Shown here in pieces: positions 34,255-42,458 of a stretch of DNA of 60,909 nt. A program made the position numbers and the translations under genes. The stretch is from SAR324 cluster bacterium. Lineage in GTDB: Bacteria; SAR324; NAC60-12. The stretch lies in NCBI GenBank assembly GCA_028281495.1, contig JANQJU010000079.1, forward strand, positions 1 to 60,909. The letters run 5' to 3'. Position 1 is the stretch's first letter, and each line of letters opens with the position of its first letter. A model generated the notes under the pieces. The model had not been told where the DNA came from. It ran no database searches and was given only the letters and a program-made list of their open reading frames with translations.

Positions 34255-34752
34255 ATGAAAATATCAACATTCATCATCCTATGCTTGGGAATATTTCTGT
34301 GGACGGGATGTCACAATCGAGTGAGATTTCCTTCCGAGACGCCTTCACGGAAGGAAGTGGAATACACCACCAATTTTTTTGCATGGGGGTTGGTGGGAGA
34401 AGATTATATTGAGGTGGTGGAAGCGTGTCCGCAAGGCAAAGCCTACGAAGTGTATGCTCGTACGACACCGATACAGGCAGTCTTGAATGTGGTGACGATT
34501 GGAATTTATAGCCCTCGTACCATCACCATCGTGTGTTCAGGAACGGTCATGCAGGATCAAGTGATCACCGAACCCGTGAAACCCCCGGCCCCCACTCAAC
34601 AAGCCGAACCCCGGACTCCCGTGCAAACACAGCCGCGGTTGCAACCTCGTGGGCGGCCTCAACCCTTCGACGATGAGGTTCCAATGCAAGCACCCGCTTC
34701 TCCAAGCATGCAACCCTCTGGAGAAAAAAAGAAGGCCTTTGATATGAATTGA
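34255..34752 (+). CDS. Bor-like lipoprotein with proline-rich tail
   Basis: This is a 165-residue lipoprotein. The lipobox is WTGC with the lipidated Cys at residue 19. Residues 35-100 resemble the Bor family (phage lambda Bor and bacterial relatives): FFAWGLVGEDYIEVVEACPQG, then VYARTTPIQAVLNVVTIGIYSPRTITIVC. In lambda lysogens Bor is an outer-membrane lipoprotein linked to serum survival. That role should not be assumed here, because relatives are widespread on chromosomes. A Pro/Gln-rich tail of about 60 residues (105-165) is extra. There are no phage genes nearby. Confidence 0.7.
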   Translation: MKISTFIILCLGIFLWTGCHNRVRFPSETPSRKEVEYTTNFFAWGLVGEDYIEVVEACPQGKAYEVYARTTPIQAVLNVVTIGIYSPRTITIVCSGTVMQDQVITEPVKPPAPTQQAEPRTPVQTQPRLQPRGRPQPFDDEVPMQAPASPSMQPSGEKKKAFDMN

Positions 34753-34803
34753 TCCCCTCCATTTGGAAACAGCCTCAGCCGCTTTAGCGCCTCGTTTCTT
34801 GCA

Positions 34804-36087
34804 TCATCTTCCAAGGAGACGAGGCATCAAAGGTTCTACGATTTCAGCGAGTGTGATCGAATCTGGAAATTCCCATTCTCTTCCCAAAAAGAGATCGAGC
34901 GGGAATATGGGGATTCCCTTCGAATCGTAGAAACGCCCCGTGGTGAGCCCGTCAGTCGCGGCATAGTCGATTTGATCTGATTCGAATAGATGGAGCTGTT
35001 TCCATTGCTGACGATAGCGAGCCAGATACTCCACTTGTTCAAAGCTTCCAAAACAGCGAAATCCGTTGAGAAAACTCAACACTGTGAAACTGAGAAATAC
35101 TCCCGGACACCAACGATGATGTTGCAAGCCATCCAAAATAATTTCAGCGGTGAGTTCCTTTTTGAAACGACGACTCTGCAACTTCCCGTCTACAATTTGC
35201 ACCCGATCCAGTTTCTCCTTTTTCTTGGAAACGTAAGGGCATGAGAACCAAGCTATTTCCTTACCAAAAATAGTGAGCGCTTGATCACGAAGCTGTTCAT
35301 CAAAGAACAGTCGCGAAATCGGATGATCGGATTGCCCCAATGCTGTTTGAAGGTAAGTAGCCATCACTTCGTTGAGATCGAGGTAAATGATATTTCGATT
35401 CGGAAGCAACGCTCGGGTCAAAGCTTCACAAAAACGAAGTGCCCATGATGCATAAGAGGCGCCTATCTCTATCTCGGGTAGGATTGTTTGGAGTCGAGGA
35501 GTGAAGTGAAGAGCAAGCTGTTGCAGTCGATTGTGGATGACGGATCGGTAGACCAATCCATCCCGCATGGCACTCGGAATTAAGGACAGTCGACGTTCGA
35601 GCGTATCACGAGATCGATCTTGTTCTGCTTTGAGAATTTCTGAATATTGCGGGCACTGCGAATCCACGAGTTGATCAAGCGATAAGGCTTCACTGTAGTT
35701 CAAACAACCCGACCAAGCGTTGTTCGAAAACGGAACTCCAGAAAAACTGGCCACCACGTAAAATGCATTTTGGGGAAGACCCCGGGTTGCCATCCAATGC
35801 GTACCAAAAAAGGTTGGCCCTTCCGTGGCAGTGAGGTGTGGAGAGGTTTGGAGAACCCTCCGATTCTCCAAATCCTGAAGCACCTGCGAGATTTCGGATG
35901 GGGACCGATTCAATCGTTGCATTTCCGCACGGAACGCTTGATAGAGAATTGGCTCGATCGGCACCCTAGGACGATAATCAAACAGACCTGCTGAATAGTC
36001 TTGCAGTGCTTTAGTGCCGTGTTCTTTAAGAAGGCGAGCCAGTTCTGGGCGACCGGCGCGTTGCAATTGTTCCGATAAAGATTCCAT
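34804..36087 (-). CDS. Conserved-looking protein of unknown function, 427 residues
   Basis: I do not recognise this family. It is a soluble-looking protein with no signal peptide and no clear membrane helix. The N-terminal 30 residues (SEQLQRAGRPELARLLKEHG) look helical. The middle has HLTATEGPTFFGTHWMATRGLP and YVVASFSGVPFSNNAWSGCLNY, which look like a conserved core with His, Trp, Ser and Cys. A pair ASWALRFCEALTRALLP and IIYLDLNEVMATYLQTALGQ follows. A tract of Lys/Arg (KKKEKLDRV, SRRFKKE) lies at about 275-300. Codon use and composition match the neighbours, so it is unlikely to be spurious. It is 32 bases downstream of the DUF2252 gene on the same strand and may share its transcript. Confidence 0.7.
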   Translation of the reverse strand: MESLSEQLQRAGRPELARLLKEHGTKALQDYSAGLFDYRPRVPIEPILYQAFRAEMQRLNRSPSEISQVLQDLENRRVLQTSPHLTATEGPTFFGTHWMATRGLPQNAFYVVASFSGVPFSNNAWSGCLNYSEALSLDQLVDSQCPQYSEILKAEQDRSRDTLERRLSLIPSAMRDGLVYRSVIHNRLQQLALHFTPRLQTILPEIEIGASYASWALRFCEALTRALLPNRNIIYLDLNEVMATYLQTALGQSDHPISRLFFDEQLRDQALTIFGKEIAWFSCPYVSKKKEKLDRVQIVDGKLQSRRFKKELTAEIILDGLQHHRWCPGVFLSFTVLSFLNGFRCFGSFEQVEYLARYRQQWKQLHLFESDQIDYAATDGLTTGRFYDSKGIPIFPLDLFLGREWEFPDSITLAEIVEPLMPRLLGR

Positions 36088-36119
36088 AGAGGTTCGGAGG
36101 CTGGAAATGATTCCTCATG

Positions 36120-37475
36120 TTAGGTATGGGAACAGAAAGTTTTCCAATCCGCTTCCACCTGCTTGGCGTAGCTGACCGCAACTTTGCGGACTAGTTTTAC
36201 AAATTCGTTGGGTCGGTTGTGCGTTAAGTTTTTGAGGTGTACTTTCAATGGAACGTTTTTCCAAGGTTCGGGAAGATCCAAGTTTCCACGGGCATGCGCG
36301 GTCGCAAGGATGCGTCCCCACTGCTGAGATTGTTTGGCAAAACGGGAGGTCGTTTGGAGTAACACATCAGGAAAATCTTCGGCGGGGTCTTGATTTTCAA
36401 TAGCCGGAAACGATTCTTTATAAGGGGAGCGTTCTCGGACAGAATAATCACCACGAAACACGCGCATCCAGCCTAAATAGTCGTCGGTATGCTTGGTGAG
36501 TGCTTCATAGGCAGCTGCATGCAATTGAGCTGGGTTCGGATAGACATTGCTCAAAGCTTCACGTTCCGTCTCACACAAATAAGCATAGGCCGTCGGGTAC
36601 AATTGCTCTTTCACATCTAAAATCACGTTATCTTTCCACGAGTCGAATGAGGGTCCGGCAAGCATCAGATAATACCGGGGTGTCCCTAAGGAACCCGTGC
36701 CTGCGTTCAGGCGTTTTGCAGCGGATTGCAGCTGGAAGTAAAAGGGTTCGTCTTTGAGTGGACTGGTTAGCGTTCTGCGGTATTCGGTCATGGCTCGCTT
36801 GATTCGTGTCGCGTCGTCATACCCAAGCGGAATCAACTTGTCTTTTTCATGTTTGAAAATCAGCTCGCCTGGATTGACACCTCGGAAAGCCCATTTCTTG
36901 AGCATCCTTTTCTGAGAGTAGGTCTGGTCCACTTGTTTGATGAATTTTTTCAAGAGGCCGCTGGCCGTTCTTTCCGAAAAGTAGAGTTCGATTTCTTCAT
37001 TATTCTCCACAAAGCTGACCATCGTTTTTAGATATTCTTTTGCATACGCTTCCACGATTTCTGGGTGATCCTCCTCGGCGATGTCACTATTCTCATGGTT
37101 GATGAGGATCAAACTAATCCCCAGTCGCCACACGTCGTACTGAAAATCAGCAATGATCGAATCATCAAAATCGTTCACGTCGTACACAATCTCCCTACGA
37201 TCATTGCAAAAAGTACCAAAATTGTATGCATGCATATCCCCTTGAATCCAAGTACGTCCCGCCTCGCCTCCATATGTGGAGAGACGAACATCGTCGATAA
37301 AATCCTTCCAAAACAAATGATTGGTTCCTCGATAAAATGCGTAAGGGGACACACGCATTTTGTTGTATTTGCTCTTCCGATCTTCCTTGCTCAAACCTTG
37401 ATTGGCCTGTTCGACTTCCTGCCAAACCATTTTCTTTCGATCCGAATCGGACATATTTTTCCAGCCGGTTGCCAT
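36120..37475 (-). CDS. DUF2252 family protein
   Basis: This is a 451-residue cytosolic protein. DUF2252 hallmarks are KYNKMRVSPYAFYRG with FWKDF near the start, and TWIQGDMHAYNFGTFCN followed by VYDVNDFDDSII at about 90-125. The GD-x-H-x-x-NFG and D-x-NDFDD elements resemble the catalytic loop and metal site of aminoglycoside-phosphotransferase-like kinases, so a small-molecule or protein kinase activity is possible but unproven. The ATG at 37475 follows AAGGAGG; a longer reading starting at 37571 has no comparable site. The unrecognised 427-residue gene follows on the same strand. Confidence 0.88.
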   Translation of the reverse strand: MATGWKNMSDSDRKKMVWQEVEQANQGLSKEDRKSKYNKMRVSPYAFYRGTNHLFWKDFIDDVRLSTYGGEAGRTWIQGDMHAYNFGTFCNDRREIVYDVNDFDDSIIADFQYDVWRLGISLILINHENSDIAEEDHPEIVEAYAKEYLKTMVSFVENNEEIELYFSERTASGLLKKFIKQVDQTYSQKRMLKKWAFRGVNPGELIFKHEKDKLIPLGYDDATRIKRAMTEYRRTLTSPLKDEPFYFQLQSAAKRLNAGTGSLGTPRYYLMLAGPSFDSWKDNVILDVKEQLYPTAYAYLCETEREALSNVYPNPAQLHAAAYEALTKHTDDYLGWMRVFRGDYSVRERSPYKESFPAIENQDPAEDFPDVLLQTTSRFAKQSQQWGRILATAHARGNLDLPEPWKNVPLKVHLKNLTHNRPNEFVKLVRKVAVSYAKQVEADWKTFCSHT

Positions 37476-37630
37476 ATTTCCTCCTTCATTTAGGGACTCG
37501 CTCTTTTGATCTTCTTGTAATTCTTCCACGATGGGTAGGGAAGGCCTCGACTCTGCCGTGAATCGAGGCATAGCCGACTTCTCTCAAAAAGGCCATTGCA
37601 TTGTGACTCTGCAACACTACTGAGGAGTCA

Positions 37631-38527
37631 TCACTCCAAAACTTTTGTAAGATGTTCGATAGAAATCTCTAGAAATGCACGAACCGCCGGAGAAAGGCCA
37701 CGATAAGACGGATAAACCGCGTGAATGGGAACCTCTCGAATATAGTAATCGGGAAGAACCCGAACGAGGTCCCCGGCTTTCATAGGGTCGGATGCGACAA
37801 AACTTGGAAGTTCGGCTATCCCCTGCCCGGCAATAGCCACCTGTGCCAATGTCAGGGCATCCGTGGTTTCATAGCGGCTCTTCACCTGAATTTCCTGTGT
37901 GTCATTCTCCTTGATCAGTCTCCACTTGTCTGCATTTTTCGGTACTGCATTGGTTAGTTTTTGATGTGGTTTCAAATCTTCCGGTGTCGTGGGGACGCCC
38001 CATTTGCTGAGGTAGACTGGGCTAGCATAAAGAGCCGCATAGGCCGTTCCCATTTTTTTTGCAATGAGACTGGAATCCGGCAGAATACCAGCACGAAAAG
38101 AAAGATCATATCCTTCTTCGATTAGATTGACACGTCGATTCAACGCGTCAAAGCGGACATCAACCTCCGCATAATTTTGCAAGTAACAGGCGATAATAGG
38201 GCCGAAGAACGCTTGTCCCAAGATCGGTGGAGCGGTGATTTTGAGTGTTCCTGAAGGTTTGTCTTTGGTGCCTTCGACAATGGAATCTGCGACCGACAAC
38301 TCGTTGATGATCCGCTTGCAATGATCGTAATACCGCTGCCCGACTTCCGTTAAACGAAGCTGACGAGTGGAACGTTGGATCAGGCGTACCTGCAAATAGC
38401 TTTCAAGGCGAGACACCGCACGGCTTACCGACGATTTTGGCATCTGCAAAATAGAGGCTGCTCCCGTAAAGCTTCCTTTATCGATCACTCGAATAAAAAC
38501 CAATATGTCGTTCAAATCCTGTTTCAT
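37631..38527 (-). CDS. LysR-family transcriptional regulator
   Basis: This is a 298-residue regulator. The N-terminal winged helix-turn-helix reads DILVFIRVIDKGSFTGAASILQ, then PKSSVSRAVSRLESYLQVRLIQRSTRQLRLTEVG. The remainder is a two-lobed effector-binding domain beginning with GTLKITAPPILGQAF. It is divergent from the exported SnoaL-like/epoxide-hydrolase-like pair, the usual arrangement for a LysR regulator and its target. The first four codons and the leader are part of a 22-bp unit repeated three times, so two further start-codon copies lie upstream, out of frame. The proximal ATG at 38527 is the only one that opens the full frame. Confidence 0.92.
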   Translation of the reverse strand: MKQDLNDILVFIRVIDKGSFTGAASILQMPKSSVSRAVSRLESYLQVRLIQRSTRQLRLTEVGQRYYDHCKRIINELSVADSIVEGTKDKPSGTLKITAPPILGQAFFGPIIACYLQNYAEVDVRFDALNRRVNLIEEGYDLSFRAGILPDSSLIAKKMGTAYAALYASPVYLSKWGVPTTPEDLKPHQKLTNAVPKNADKWRLIKENDTQEIQVKSRYETTDALTLAQVAIAGQGIAELPSFVASDPMKAGDLVRVLPDYYIREVPIHAVYPSYRGLSPAVRAFLEISIEHLTKVLE

Positions 38528-38581
38528 GGGTGACCTTATCTTGTTTCATGGGTGACCTTATCCTGTTTCATGGGCGATCTT
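38516..38581 (-). repeat. 22-bp tandem repeat, three copies, over the LysR start codon
   Basis: On the minus strand the unit is AAGGTCACCC, then ATG, then AAACAGGAT. Copies lie at 38581-38560 (two differences at the 5' end), 38559-38538 (one difference) and 38537-38516. Each copy carries an AAGG-like ribosome site and an ATG. The distal ATG opens an 11-codon frame ending in TAA. The middle ATG opens an out-of-frame short peptide. The proximal one starts the regulator. Confidence 0.95.
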
Positions 38582-38720
38582 ATTCACATTGTTGCACCAG
38601 AGGAACAAAGATTTGCATTTTGGCTGTCTAGTAAAAAATTAGCAACAATAATATCTTGTTCACCAATGCAATTGAAACACAACTTTCATCAATCAAGTTG
38701 CACTATGAAAGGAGAAACTG

Positions 38721-39287
38721 ATGTCACTCAAGCACCTTTTCAAGTCCACAACCCTCGTTTCAGTATTGACCATGGCAATGGCGGTCGGAGTGGGGGCTAA
38801 CGAGCACAAAACACAAAGGGATTTTTCCAATCCCGCTTATGTAAAAGGCGTTCACAAAGAAGCGTATAAAACGGCCTATCAGGCTTGGTTGAACATGCAA
38901 GAAGGCGCAGTGAACGGAGAGTGGAAACCCATGTTGGACCTGCTCGACGAAAACGTCACATTCTATGCTCCGGTTGAAGAATTTTTTGGTTTCTTCGAGG
39001 GCAAAGACCACGCAGCAAAACTGTTCCATCATCATAGTGAATTCACACGGACGGATCTCATTTTGAATCACGTGGTGGCCAACGGAAATGAAATCGGTTT
39101 CGAAATCCGAGCGGAAGGGACAATCAAAAATCACCCAACTGGAGCAAAGTATTCGAATCAACTTTTTATGTTGTTTGTCATCGAGGACGGAAAAATAACC
39201 CATTTTCGTGAGTACGCGGCATGGACGGGTTGGCCTGATCACGAAACGGCTAGAGACGCATTCGACTATCGAAAGGAGTCAAAATGA
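38721..39287 (+). CDS. Exported SnoaL-like (NTF2-fold) protein
   Basis: This is a 188-residue protein with an N-terminal signal peptide (cleavage at about GVGA-N, residue 26). The rest has the SnoaL/NTF2 layout. A helix with AYQAWLNMQEGAVNGEWKPMLDLLDENVTFYAPVEEF is followed by a curved sheet with FFEGKDHAAKLFHHHSEF and LFMLFVIEDGKITHFREYAAW. SnoaL-like proteins act as isomerases, hydrolases or ligand-binding proteins; the pocket residues cannot be assigned here. Its stop overlaps the start of the following exported hydrolase (ATGA), so the two are translationally coupled and probably work together in the periplasm. The ribosome site is AAAGGAG. Confidence 0.75.
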   Translation: MSLKHLFKSTTLVSVLTMAMAVGVGANEHKTQRDFSNPAYVKGVHKEAYKTAYQAWLNMQEGAVNGEWKPMLDLLDENVTFYAPVEEFFGFFEGKDHAAKLFHHHSEFTRTDLILNHVVANGNEIGFEIRAEGTIKNHPTGAKYSNQLFMLFVIEDGKITHFREYAAWTGWPDHETARDAFDYRKESK

Positions 39288-40219
39288 AAAAGTTCATCAG
39301 GATCATCTTAAATATCGTTGTATTCATATCGCTAGGGATCGGATTTGCATTTGCCTCGGTACCGGGGTCGATGCCAGATGGTTTTGAATCGAAAACGATT
39401 CAAGCAGGGGAAATAAAGATGCGTTTTGTACGTGGGGGGCAAGGACCGGAAAGTGTCATCTTGCTGCACGGGTGGCCACAAGATTGGTATAGCTGGCACA
39501 AAGTGATGCCACTGTTGGCAGATGAGTATGATGTTATTGCCGTAGACCTGCGTGGTATTGGAGGTTCAGACAAACCCGAAACGGGATACAACAAAACCAC
39601 AATGGCCGGTGATATTGCCGGTTTGATGAATTCCCTTAACATCGAAAAAGCTCATATTGTAGGCCATGATATTGGTGGACAAACCGCGTTTGCCTTCGGC
39701 TATGCATTTCCTATGAAAGCTATAAGCCTAACCATCATCGATACCCCCATTCCAGGTACCGAGATGTTTGCCATGATTTCTCGTGATCCCCGAGCTTGGC
39801 ATTTCGCCTTTCATGCAGCACCCGAGGTGCCAGAACGGCTAATCCAAGGACGAGAAGAATATTATTTGGGACATTTCTACAAAAGCCTGCAAGGTACCAA
39901 CCCCAGTATCTCTGAGGAAGAAGTAAAATATTATGCGGGGATTTACAGCGATCCTAAAACACTCACGGCAGGATTCAATTTCTATCGGGCCTATGCAAAA
40001 GACACGGAAGAAAATAAAGTTTTTATGAATAAGCCGTTGAACATTCCTGTGTTGGCAGTCAATCCAGGCGTTTTGGTCCCGTTTCCCTATGTCACCCAAA
40101 TGCTGAAACCATTGGCTCCTCAAATCACTGGGGTGACCATCGAAGGAACCGGACATTGGATTGCGGAAGAAAACCCGAAAGAGTTGGTGAAAGCTTTAAA
40201 AGCTTTTTTTGCACAGTGA
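39284..40219 (+). CDS. Exported alpha/beta hydrolase, epoxide-hydrolase/dehalogenase type
   Basis: This is a 311-residue protein with a signal peptide or N-terminal anchor (residues 1-25). The oxyanion motif HGWP is at 62-65. The nucleophile elbow is GHDIGG with Asp 129, which marks the epoxide hydrolase/haloalkane dehalogenase branch rather than serine esterases. A late His in GTGHWIAEENP (about 294) would complete the triad. It probably opens an epoxide or removes a halogen in the periplasm. Fluoroacetate-type dehalogenation is an alternative. It overlaps the SnoaL-like gene and is divergent from a LysR regulator. Confidence 0.85.
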   Translation: MKKFIRIILNIVVFISLGIGFAFASVPGSMPDGFESKTIQAGEIKMRFVRGGQGPESVILLHGWPQDWYSWHKVMPLLADEYDVIAVDLRGIGGSDKPETGYNKTTMAGDIAGLMNSLNIEKAHIVGHDIGGQTAFAFGYAFPMKAISLTIIDTPIPGTEMFAMISRDPRAWHFAFHAAPEVPERLIQGREEYYLGHFYKSLQGTNPSISEEEVKYYAGIYSDPKTLTAGFNFYRAYAKDTEENKVFMNKPLNIPVLAVNPGVLVPFPYVTQMLKPLAPQITGVTIEGTGHWIAEENPKELVKALKAFFAQ

Positions 40220-40222
40220 CCC

Positions 40223-41296
40223 TTAGAAGAGTTCCAACTGCACGTATTTTGGTTGACCTTCGGAAAGATTGGAAAGCCCCACGCCAATCAATCGGATTGG
40301 CGTGTTGGGAAAATCCTGAAAACAAATCGTGTGGAGTTTTTCACGGCAAGTTTGAAACAAGTGTGGAGCATCGTAATAAGGTTCGTCGTTGCTGACATTA
40401 CGAGTAATCTGTTGGAAGTTTTTGAATTTCACCTTAATCGTCACAGTGCGTCCATAAAGCGATTTGGTTTGCGTTCGCTTCCATAATCTTTCAACCAGGT
40501 CTTGTAGCTCCTTCACCATTTCGTTGCCGTACTGCATGTCTTTGAGGAATGTGGTTTCGACACTAATGGATTTGTGCTCACGATCCGGTTTTACAGGACG
40601 ATTGTCCACACCCCGCACCCGATCATACAATACATGACCCAGCTTGCCAAAATGGTCGACCAAAAACCCTTCAGACTGGTCGTATAGTTCCTGTCCCCAA
40701 CGAATCCCCAAACCCTCCAGCTTCTGCGAGGTGACTTTACCCACTGAAGGAATTTTTCTCACACTCATTCTCATAAGATAATCATGGGCATGGTTCGGTG
40801 GAATAACAAAAAGACCGTTGGGTTTGTTTTCTTCTGTCGCGATTTTGGCCAGGAACTTATTGTAGGAAACGCCGGCCGAACAAGTCAGGCGGACGGTTTC
40901 GTAGATCTGGGATTTGATCTGTTCCGCAACACGAGTGGCAGACGGTTCTTCCATTTTGTTTTCAGTCACATCCAACCATGCTTCATCCAAAGCGAGTGCC
41001 TCCACAAGGTCGGTATATTCATGAAAAACATCATGTAGCTCACGGGACACCTCCCGATATTTTGTAAACTGGGGCGGGATGAATACGGCTTGCGGGCACA
41101 ATCGGTAAGCTCGGCTGCAAGGCATTGCCGAACGAATCCCATATTTCCGGGCTTCGTAGCTCGCGGCGGCAACCACCCCCCGTTGGGAGGGTTTTCCACC
41201 AACGACGACAGGAAGCCCCCGTAGATCCGGATTGTCTCGGATTTCTATGGAAGCGTAGAAAGCATCCATGTCGACGTGAATTATTTTACGATGCAT
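40223..41296 (-). CDS. dinB: DNA polymerase IV
   Basis: This is a 357-residue Y-family translesion polymerase. The palm motif IIHVDMDAFYASIEIRDNP carries the first metal-binding Asp, and ALDEAWLDVT holds the catalytic Asp-Glu pair. The helix-hairpin-helix region (RKIPSVGKVTSQKLEGLGI) and little-finger domain follow. The last residues QLELF are a textbook sliding-clamp-binding motif, so the protein is complete. It copies damaged DNA with low fidelity. The ATG at 41296 is preferred over a TTG two codons upstream. No LexA box was identified with confidence. The gene is convergent with the hydrolase gene, four bases apart. Confidence 0.95.
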   Translation of the reverse strand: MHRKIIHVDMDAFYASIEIRDNPDLRGLPVVVGGKPSQRGVVAAASYEARKYGIRSAMPCSRAYRLCPQAVFIPPQFTKYREVSRELHDVFHEYTDLVEALALDEAWLDVTENKMEEPSATRVAEQIKSQIYETVRLTCSAGVSYNKFLAKIATEENKPNGLFVIPPNHAHDYLMRMSVRKIPSVGKVTSQKLEGLGIRWGQELYDQSEGFLVDHFGKLGHVLYDRVRGVDNRPVKPDREHKSISVETTFLKDMQYGNEMVKELQDLVERLWKRTQTKSLYGRTVTIKVKFKNFQQITRNVSNDEPYYDAPHLFQTCREKLHTICFQDFPNTPIRLIGVGLSNLSEGQPKYVQLELF

Positions 41297-41378
41297 AAAC
41301 AACCGATCTCTTTTCCATTTCCATTCAGTCTATTCCTTGACGCATGAAGAGGAATTTTAAAGAAGCTCGATTGGTATT

Positions 41379-42437
41379 TCAACAAATGCGAGGCAATTGT
41401 TCACCGGAAAGCATGTCCACAACGCGAGTGCTGCCAATGCAGGTTTTCATGACGACCATACCAGGATGTTCCGTAGTGACTTGGCCAATGCATTGAGCTG
41501 CTTTCCCTAGAGGGGTGGATCGAAGGATTTCGAGAGCTACGGACTTTTGAGAGGGTGGCACAAAGGCTAAAAATCGACCTTCATTGGCAACATAGAGGGG
41601 GTCCAACCCCAGCATTTCACAAGCCCCTTGGACCTGTTCTGACACTTCGATTCGGTCTTCTTCCAAATCAATTCCCAACTCGGCACTTTGTGCAATTTCA
41701 TTCAATACTGAAGCCACGCCTCCGCGGGTCGGGTCGCGCAGAAGATGAATATCCGGACAAGCTTTCAATAAATTACTCACAATCCCATTCAGAGCCGCAG
41801 AATCACTCACGACCGGAGTTTCAAATTGGAGTCCTTCTCGTGCCGAAAGAATCGCAATGCCATGTTCTCCGATGGGACCACTTAATAAAATTTGGTCACC
41901 TTCCTGCACATATTGGGGGCCTAATTTGATGCCCGGTGGAACACCTCCAAGTCCGGTTGTATTGATGTAAATTCCATCCCCTTTTCCACGGTCTACGACC
42001 TTGGTATCACCTGTTACAACAGCGACTTGCGATTCGATTGTAGCGGTTCGAATCGATTCCAAAACCTTCCTAAGCGTTTCCAAAGAAAGTCCTTCTTCGA
42101 GAATGAATGACAAAGACAAGTAAAGCGGTTGAGCACCACACATGGCCAAATCATTGAGGGTTCCATGGACTGCCAACGACCCAATATCCCCTCCTGGAAA
42201 AAAAAGAGGATGCACTACATAGGAATCGGTGGTCATGGCCATTGTCTGGGATCCGGTCGGAAGGATTGCGCCATCGTGCCGGCAATCCAGCCAAGGGTTG
42301 CGCAAAGCAGGAAATATCAGTTGTTCTAGCAGTTGTTGGCTCAACCTTCCTCCTCCGCCATGAGCTAGTTGAACGGTTTCTCCAGACTGAAAGGGAAGGG
42401 GGCATTGGATGGAAAACTGGGAATCCGATGTGGACAT
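41379..42437 (-). CDS. hypE: Hydrogenase maturation protein HypE
   Basis: This is a 352-residue PurM-like ATP-dependent dehydratase. The N-terminal VQLAHGGGGRLSQQLLEQL and MTTDSYVVHPLFFPGGDIGSLAV are typical. The chain ends in PRIC, whose terminal Cys accepts the carbamoyl group from HypF and is converted to thiocyanate, the source of the cyanide ligands of the active-site iron. It is the last gene of the hydrogenase operon, 21 bases after hypD. The ribosome site is AAGAAGGA. Confidence 0.95.
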   Translation of the reverse strand: MSTSDSQFSIQCPLPFQSGETVQLAHGGGGRLSQQLLEQLIFPALRNPWLDCRHDGAILPTGSQTMAMTTDSYVVHPLFFPGGDIGSLAVHGTLNDLAMCGAQPLYLSLSFILEEGLSLETLRKVLESIRTATIESQVAVVTGDTKVVDRGKGDGIYINTTGLGGVPPGIKLGPQYVQEGDQILLSGPIGEHGIAILSAREGLQFETPVVSDSAALNGIVSNLLKACPDIHLLRDPTRGGVASVLNEIAQSAELGIDLEEDRIEVSEQVQGACEMLGLDPLYVANEGRFLAFVPPSQKSVALEILRSTPLGKAAQCIGQVTTEHPGMVVMKTCIGSTRVVDMLSGEQLPRIC

Positions 42438-42458
42438 GTGAGGTATCCTTCTTAAGGT

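Noticed and set aside
34255..34752. The Bor-like lipoprotein as evidence of a prophage
   Set aside because: No phage structural, integrase or lysis genes are nearby, and Bor-like lipoproteins occur outside phages.
38516..38581. Three 22-bp repeats considered as a CRISPR-like array
   Set aside because: The units are directly adjacent with no spacers and are part of a gene start.
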